Source: Zygnema cylindricum
Lineage: Eukaryota; Streptophyta; Zygnematophyceae; Zygnematales; Zygnemataceae
Reading direction: 5' to 3'
Assembly (NCBI GenBank): GCA_037447655.1
Contig: JBBHKE010001855.1
Coordinates: forward strand, 1-64,000
Length of the DNA: 64,000 nt
The notes beneath the pieces were generated by a model. It was not told where the DNA came from, did not search any database, and was given only the letters and a program-made list of their open reading frames with translations. Every line of letters starts with the position of its first letter. Within the stretch, counting starts at the first letter, position 1. Positions 58,447 to 64,000 of the stretch are shown one piece after another. Made by a program: the position numbers and the translations under genes.

Positions 58447-59473
58447 AAGTCCTCATAGGGGACAGCTTCCAAGAAGCCTCTAGGATAACCCTGACCCCTT
58501 TGTGTTTCATCAAGAACAACTGCCACCCTGACAGACAAAAACTCTGACTAACGTCAACCCTGTGAAGGCAAGACTCCCTTGAATCGATAGCAAAAATAAT
58601 CTCTGAATTTGCTCCCCTGAGCAATAAGTTATGGAGGGTCAAAGTTGGCCATTTGTACAGAAGCTCTTTGGGAGAGAGGGTCCTATCTCCTAATTTTTCT
58701 AAGTCCTTTCGCTTTCACAGACTCTATCTACTGATGTACGGAGCCAATTAGATTACTCCTTGTCGGTATACTTTCTGTACGGACATTGTACGACATGGCG
58801 TAAAAGTCGACACGTGGTATCTCCGGATTGACTCCCTTAATCCTCGGAGATGTCGCGATCCAATGTCATTCCGCCACGTGTCATCCGATGTGGCGATGAT
58901 CAAAAACCGCCAAAATTATCTTCCGCTATCTCGGCGTTGAATTTCGACCGTCCGACTAAATTTACAATTAATCCTAGTCGTAATAAATACATGTCCGGTG
59001 TTCGTTTCGTAAAGAAATAAATGCGCGGTATTTGTTTCTTATACGTACCCTAATCCGTACTTTTACATTACTATATCTATGTCTCCCGTAAAACTATTTC
59101 AGTTAAATGAACTATCCTACGTATTAGTGTTTAATTAATTATCAATCCCTATAATACGTAACACTATCTCTAGACTTAACGGTTAGAGCTACCACCTACC
59201 GGCTGATTACCGGCCGGCAAGTTCCAGGATCAAATCTTGGATGCGGCACATATATTTTAGTAAATATATTCTAAATTATTAATAAACTAATATTTATATC
59301 CCGTAAACCTCTGGATAGCCTAGGTAGCCATGGCTCTAGCTTCCTCTCCAATTTCTCAGTGACTACGACAAGTTTGAGAGTTGGAGAGAGAAGTTAGAGG
59401 TAGACTGCCTCAACTTCTTTCTATATTTCTATTCAGACCTAGAAAATACTTTAAAAGACCATTAATTTCTACA
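58427..59473 (-). repeat. Element D 5' LTR
   Basis: On the minus strand it starts TGTAGAAATTAATGGTC and ends CTCAGAGTTTTG (the usual CA end is lost). The left 55 bp are specific to this copy; from 58482 onward it is duplicated at 61990-62997. Its right neighbour is the protease-bearing element. Confidence 0.8.
59172..59248 (+). promoter_or_regulatory. Antisense tRNA-like module in element D LTR
   Basis: CTTAACGGTTAGAGCTACC is an A-box/D-arm match. CCAGGATCAAATCTTGG forms a T stem and B box. Antisense to element D. Confidence 0.6.
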
Positions 59474-60638
59474 ACGATGACCTCACGGGTTGCGATATGG
59501 AGCCTCCAAAGGCTCATCATGCTCGAACATTTCTGTCTGGAGCCTGGAACATCGGAGTAGGGGACAGTCGCAGGAAACTCCGCTCTACCACATCCTCACA
59601 GAGAAAGGACAAACAGCTGATGGAACCAAAAGACCACAGCCGCAAGCCACAGGCCCTTTATCCTTCAAACCGCGAGCTATCTTTCAAAATAGTGACATTA
59701 GGCTGGGCCCAAAACTGACCCATCCGCCTCCTCCGGCTCTAAAGAAACTTCTTTATGGTTTAGAGGATTACAAGAAACCACAGCCGGAAAAGGATGCTTT
59801 GACCGCTGAAATAGATAAAGAATCGTTCAACCGATACTTGGCTGAAAAACCACTAACAGATCCACCAATTACACCTTCAACTAGGAATTCTGACGCAGAG
59901 AGTGAGGAAGAAGGGGGTAAGAAAAAGGAGAAATCGGAAGACGAGAACTCACCCATTTCATCGCCAAAAGCTCACCCTCCTTCCTCTCAACCGGCAGTTA
60001 TGCTAGTACGACATCTGATTCCCTACGCCCTGACTCATGTCACAACGCTAGCTTCCTTCTACAATTTGCCCGGAGAAATCCTCATCCAGGCACTGGGGGA
60101 AGAGATTCACACCAGGAGGGAAAGGGTCGCGTTGGCAGAACTACCCAAGACAGTCTTCATGTTGGCGAAAACGAAAACGTCTATGGCGGATACAGATTAT
60201 AAGGCCCCGTCGGTGGCTCTTATTCTTAACACAACAGGTAATTTTAAACTTAATGGATACGGCAGGTATCAAGATGTAGTGGTGGTTACCGGAGCCCTCC
60301 CTAATCTTATAACAATATCAGCGTTATAGCAAATGCCCAAGGAATTCAGGCAAAAAATCAGTCTAAGTGACATATGCCTGAGTACGGTCAGCAGTGGGAG
60401 CCAACCAGTATATGGCATCATTAAAGTAATGGAAATCGAATTTGCGGATGACACAAGCCAACACGTACAAATTCAGCTCCCTTTCCTCGTGGTGGAAGGA
60501 AAGAAATTTGAAATTATGTTGGGTATGGCTACGTGGACAAGGTTGAACATGGAGTTGAATATATGGAAGGAACAATTTACATTTCCACACCCGGAGGATC
60601 CGAAGAGCACCAAAGTGGTGGTTCCTTTGGATTTATGA
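59474..60638 (+). pseudogene. Retropepsin-like region of the methyltransferase-bearing LTR element, copy 1
   Basis: After a degraded start (TSRVAIWSLQRLIMLEHFC) comes a Pro/Ser/acidic linker. A conserved block MLVRHLIPYALTHVTTLASF follows, and then a protease-like fold: VVVTGALPNLIT in the place of the D-T/S-G-A active site, a flap-like GIIKVMEIEF, QLPFLVVEGKKFEIMLGMAT near the C-terminal ILG motif, and a final VVVPLDL. The catalytic Asp is replaced by Val (GTT). An in-frame TAG (60327-60329) splits the region, and an earlier frameshift lies near 59560. The second copy at 62998-64000 has the same Val and TAG. Confidence 0.65.
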
Positions 60639-61890
60639 AACTGGGGGAAAACAACTTTTCCGGTGTCTAGATGCTATCTTGTGTACTCTGCATCAACGCC
60701 TTCGGAGCTGTTCGAAGACTCCACCGTTATCGCTGATTCCATCTAGCAATTCCCAATATCCAAGCGGTGGGAAATAAAGTGTCAAAACAGATTGGTACAA
60801 GCCACACTTCGATGGGAAGTGGACAAGAGCTTTGCCGCCATATCACCCAAGAAAACAAAGTTCATCCAGTCAGAACTTCCAACAGTTCTTAACAAAGGGT
60901 AGGACTTCAACTGAAAAGTGATGTCACTAGAGATCCCGCCCTCAAGACTAAGAATTCTATCGTTATTCTTGTGCATTAGTTCCAACTTGGAAGCCGTCCT
61001 AATAGTTGGATACCAAGTAGAAACATACTCAGCAGTCGAGATTGACTCAGACGCCCGTGTAGTCAATGAGTATCGAATGCAACAGCTGCACCAACTTTAC
61101 CCACAGCAACTCTCGGTGTTTGCCATGTCTAACTCTCACCGCACGCTTCCCCAGAATGTGTACAACATCATGGATTCACATTTGGAGAAGCTTGGAATGG
61201 TAGATCTAGTGGTCGCTAGATGGCCTTGCCAGGGGTATTCGTTAGCGGGACAAGGCAAAGGACACCAGAATGTCAGTAGCATAACATTTTTTCAGATGAC
61301 TCGAGTGATACCAGGGTTACAAGAACGCTAGGACACACCTGTGGGGTGCGTTTTGGAAAATGTTCACCCCACATATGATAAAAGGAAACAAGTGGTCAAA
61401 TTAGAACGAAGTGACCAAGGATCTGGGAACTCCAATAGTGTTTGATACAGCTCAGATCGGATTAAGAGCCCACAGAGTTCGGGTTTATTGGACCAACTTC
61501 GTTCCTCTTCCCATCCTCCACCAGCTGTTGAAAACAAAGGTTCCGGATCCAAACATCACATTTTAACGGATTCTCAGACCAGGGCGAATGGCTATCCTGT
61601 GACCACAGCCGACCGAGCACCCTTTTTCTGTTGCAATAAATCCGGAAATACAGGGAAGGCCCTACAAACCTGGTATCTTTCCATAACAGCCATGCTTATC
61701 GGAAAGGTGTACCAGGGATGATCTTTCACAGTACGCCCGCTACGTGAAAACACTAAGTATTAAGGAACGCGAACGAACAATGGGATTTTGACCGGCAACC
61801 ACAACAGCACCAAGGGTCTCAGCCTCAAATAGGTGCAGTTTAATTTGGAAACGTATGGATTTGAATGCAATTTCATGGGTATTGCAACAA
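60639..61890 (+). pseudogene. C5 cytosine DNA methyltransferase domain of an LTR retroelement (decayed)
   Basis: C5-methyltransferases transfer a methyl group from S-adenosylmethionine to cytosine through a Cys in motif IV. Visible motifs in family order are: motif I ILSLFLCISSNLEAV (about 60950); motif II AVEIDSDARVV (about 61037); motif IV VDLVVARWPCQGYSLAG with the catalytic PCQ (about 61205); motif VI CVLENVHP (61345); motif VIII FDTAQIGLRAHRVRVYWTN (about 61440, shifted frame); a C-terminal HILTDSQTRAN...APFFC block; and motifs IX/X SIKERERTMGF and RMDLNAISWVLQQF (about 61765-61885). An open linker (KFIQSELPTVLNKG) connects it to the protease. At least four stops and two frameshifts are present. 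The motif order is canonical, not the rearranged order of plant DRM enzymes. Confidence 0.8.
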
Positions 61891-61989
61891 TTTGAGGCAT
61901 TCTCCAGCCTCTTGTCTCCAAAATCATAGACAAAATACCTTGAAGCTCCACAGTTGTTGGCCATGCAAGCGACTCTAAAGCTTGAGGGG
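61891..61989 (+). other. Tail of the methyltransferase fragment and duplication breakpoint
   Basis: The sequence after motif X (QATLKLEG) runs without a stop into the truncated D-type LTR at 61990. No reverse transcriptase or integrase is seen in this unit. Confidence 0.5.
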
Positions 61990-62997
61990 AGGATAACCCT
62001 ACCCTTTGTGTTTCAGCAAAAACAACTGCCACCCTGACAGATAAAAACTCTGACCAACTTCACCTTGTGAAGGTAAGACTCCCTTGAGTCGATAGCAAAA
62101 AAAATCTCTGAATTTGCTCCCCTGAGTAGTAAATTAGGGAGGGTCAAAGTTGACATTTTGTATAGAAGCTCTCTGGGAGAGAGGGTCGTATCTCCTAATT
62201 TTTCTAAGTTCTATCTCTCTCACAGACTCTATCTATTGATGTACGGAGCCAATCAGATTACTCCTCCGTACACAAAAGTACAACTGTCAGTGTACTTTCT
62301 GTACGGAAATTGTACGACATGGCCTAAATGTCGACACGTGGTATCTCCGAATTGGCTCCCTTAATCCTCGGAGATGCCGCGATCCAATGTCATTCCGCCA
62401 CGTGTCATCTGATATGGCGATGATCAAAAACCGCAGAAATTCTCTTCCGCGATCTCGACGTTGAATTTCGGCCGTCCGACTAAATTTACATTTAATCGTA
62501 GCCGTAATAAATTCATGCCCGGTATTCGTTTCGTAAAGAAATAAATGCGCGGTATTCGTTTCTTATACGTACCGTAATCCGTGCTTTTACATTACTGGAT
62601 CTATGTCTCACGTAAAACTATTTACGTTAAATGAACTATGCTACGTATTAGTAATTAATTAATTATCAATCCCTATAATACGTAACACTATCTCTAGACT
62701 TAACGGTTAGAGCTACCACCTACCGGCTGATTACCAGCCGACAAGTTCCAGGATCAAATCTTGGAGGCGGCACATATATTTTAGTAAATATATTCTAAAT
62801 TATAAATAAACTAATATTTATATCCCGTAAACCTCTGGATAGCCTAGGTAGCCATGGCTCTAGCTCCCTCTCCAATTTCTCAGTGATTGCGACAAGTTTG
62901 AGAGTTGGAGAGAGAAGTTAGAGGTAGACTGCCTCGGCTTCTTTCTATATTTCTATTCAGACCTAGAAAAGACTTTAAAAGACCATTAATTTCTACA
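61990..62997 (-). repeat. D-type LTR, second copy (U5 end missing)
   Basis: Aligns with 58482-59473 with scattered substitutions and small indels, and ends with the same TTAATTTCTACA. The first 55 bp of the element D LTR, including the Gag start and primer site, are absent. Confidence 0.85.
62696..62772 (+). promoter_or_regulatory. Antisense tRNA-like module in second D-type LTR
   Basis: TTAACGGTTAGAGCTACC and CCAGGATCAAATCTTGG as in 59172-59248, with a few changes between the boxes. Confidence 0.6.
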
Positions 62998-64000
62998 ATG
63001 ATGACCTCACGGGTTGCGATATGGAGCCTCCAAAGGCTCATCATGCTCGAACATTTCTGTCTGGAGCCTGAGAACGTCAGGGAGGTAGGGGGGACAGTCG
63101 CAGGCAACTCCGCTCTACCACATCCTCACAGAGAAAGGACAAACAGCTGATGGAACCAAAGGACCACAGCCGCAAGCCACAAGCCCTTTATCCTTCAAAC
63201 CGCGAGCTATCTTTCAAAATAGTGACATTAGGCTGGGCCCAAATCTGACCCATCCGCCTCCTCCGGCTCTAAGAAACTTCCTTATGCTTTAGAGGATTAC
63301 AAGAAACCACAGCCGGAAAAGGATGCTTCGACCGCTGAAATAGATAAAGAATGGTTCGACCGATACTTGGCTAAAAAACCACTAACAGATCCACTAATTA
63401 CACCTTCAACAAGGAATTTTGACGCAGAGAGTGAGGAAAAAGGGGGTAAGAAAAAGGAGAAATCGGAAGACGAGGACTCACCCATTTCATCTCCCAAAGC
63501 TCACCCTCCTTCCTCTCAACCAGTAGTTATGCTAGTACGGCATCTGATTCCCTACGCCCTGACTCACGTCACAACGCTAACTTCCTTCTACAATTTGCCC
63601 GGAGAAATCCTCATCCAGGCACTGGGGGAAGAGATTCACACCAGGAGGGAAAGGGTCGCGTTGGCAGAACTACCCAAGACAGTCTTCATGTTGGCGAAAA
63701 CAAAAACGACTATGGCGGATACAGATTATAAGACCCTGTCGGTGGCTCTTATTCTTAACAAGACAGGTAATTTTAAACTTAATAAATACGGCAGGTATCA
63801 AGATGTAGTGGTGGTTACCGGAGCTCTCCCTAACCTTATAACAATATCAGCATTATAGCAAATGCCCAAGGAATTCAGGCAAAAAATCAGTCTAAGTGAC
63901 ATATGCCTGAGTACGGTCAGCAGTGGGAGCCAACCAGTATATGGCATCATTAAAGTAATGGAAATCGAATTTGCGGATGACACAAGCCAACACGTACAAA
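62998..64000 (+). pseudogene. Retropepsin-like region, copy 2, running off the window
   Basis: Close copy of 59474-60471, with the same MLVRHLIPYALTHVTTL block, VVVTGALPNLIT and TAG (63856-63858). Small indels near 63075 and 63275 differ from copy 1. Any protease C terminus and methyltransferase of this unit would lie beyond 64000. Confidence 0.8.

Noticed and set aside
60327-60329. Programmed TAG readthrough like that of tobamoviruses
   Set aside because: The following CAA fits, but the next codon (ATG) does not match the CARYYA context, and the codon falls within the protease-like fold rather than between proteins.

Overview
The window looks like nuclear DNA of a TE-rich streptophyte, most likely a charophyte-type alga (inference). 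The best taxonomic evidence is a spliced ALG8 glucosyltransferase gene. Its exons read closest to land-plant ALG8 as I remember that family, and they use GT-AG introns of 0.6 to 2.2 kb. Gene density is low, most of the second half is nested LTR retrotransposons, and introns and spacers are filled with TA-flanked MITEs, fold-back elements, minisatellites and GA/CT microsatellites.

Layout. 1-1.4 kb: two small minus-strand exons of a membrane protein, probably NEMP/DUF2215-like. 3-4.3 kb: fold-back elements and a MITE. 4.4-12.1 kb: ALG8 on the plus strand in seven recognisable exons, with one conserved middle segment not found. 12.1-17 kb: MITEs, a fold-back with a 68-bp minisatellite, and one candidate exon. 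17.1-21.7 kb: a two-exon minus-strand gene for an unrecognised protein of about 1190 residues with an N-myristoylation signal. 22-26.7 kb: a promoter-like region, three tRNA-derived SINE copies and a 13-bp minisatellite.

26.7-64 kb is a pile of LTR elements. A degraded Copia element (here A/G) is split by a full-length second Copia (B, flanked by GACAT duplications) and separately by Copia family C. Element C carries a nested solo LTR with GGAAC duplications and ends inside another LTR (H). A non-Copia Gag (49.4-52.15 kb) is interrupted by a young Copia (F) with one intact 1369-residue Gag-Pol ORF. A minus-strand Copia remnant (D) follows. Then come a retropepsin-like region and a decayed but nearly complete C5 cytosine DNA methyltransferase domain (60.9-61.9 kb). 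The LTR-D plus protease block is duplicated head to tail and runs out of the window at 64000.

The most interesting system is the methyltransferase carried inside an LTR retroelement. Also notable: the Copia LTRs contain the Gag start codon, so the ORF crosses the LTR/primer-site boundary; the primer site matches the anticodon arm of initiator tRNA-Met, as in Drosophila copia; and LTR families B, C, D and H all carry a tRNA-like A-box/B-box module on the antisense strand. Apart from F and probably the host genes, most coding copies carry stops or frameshifts.
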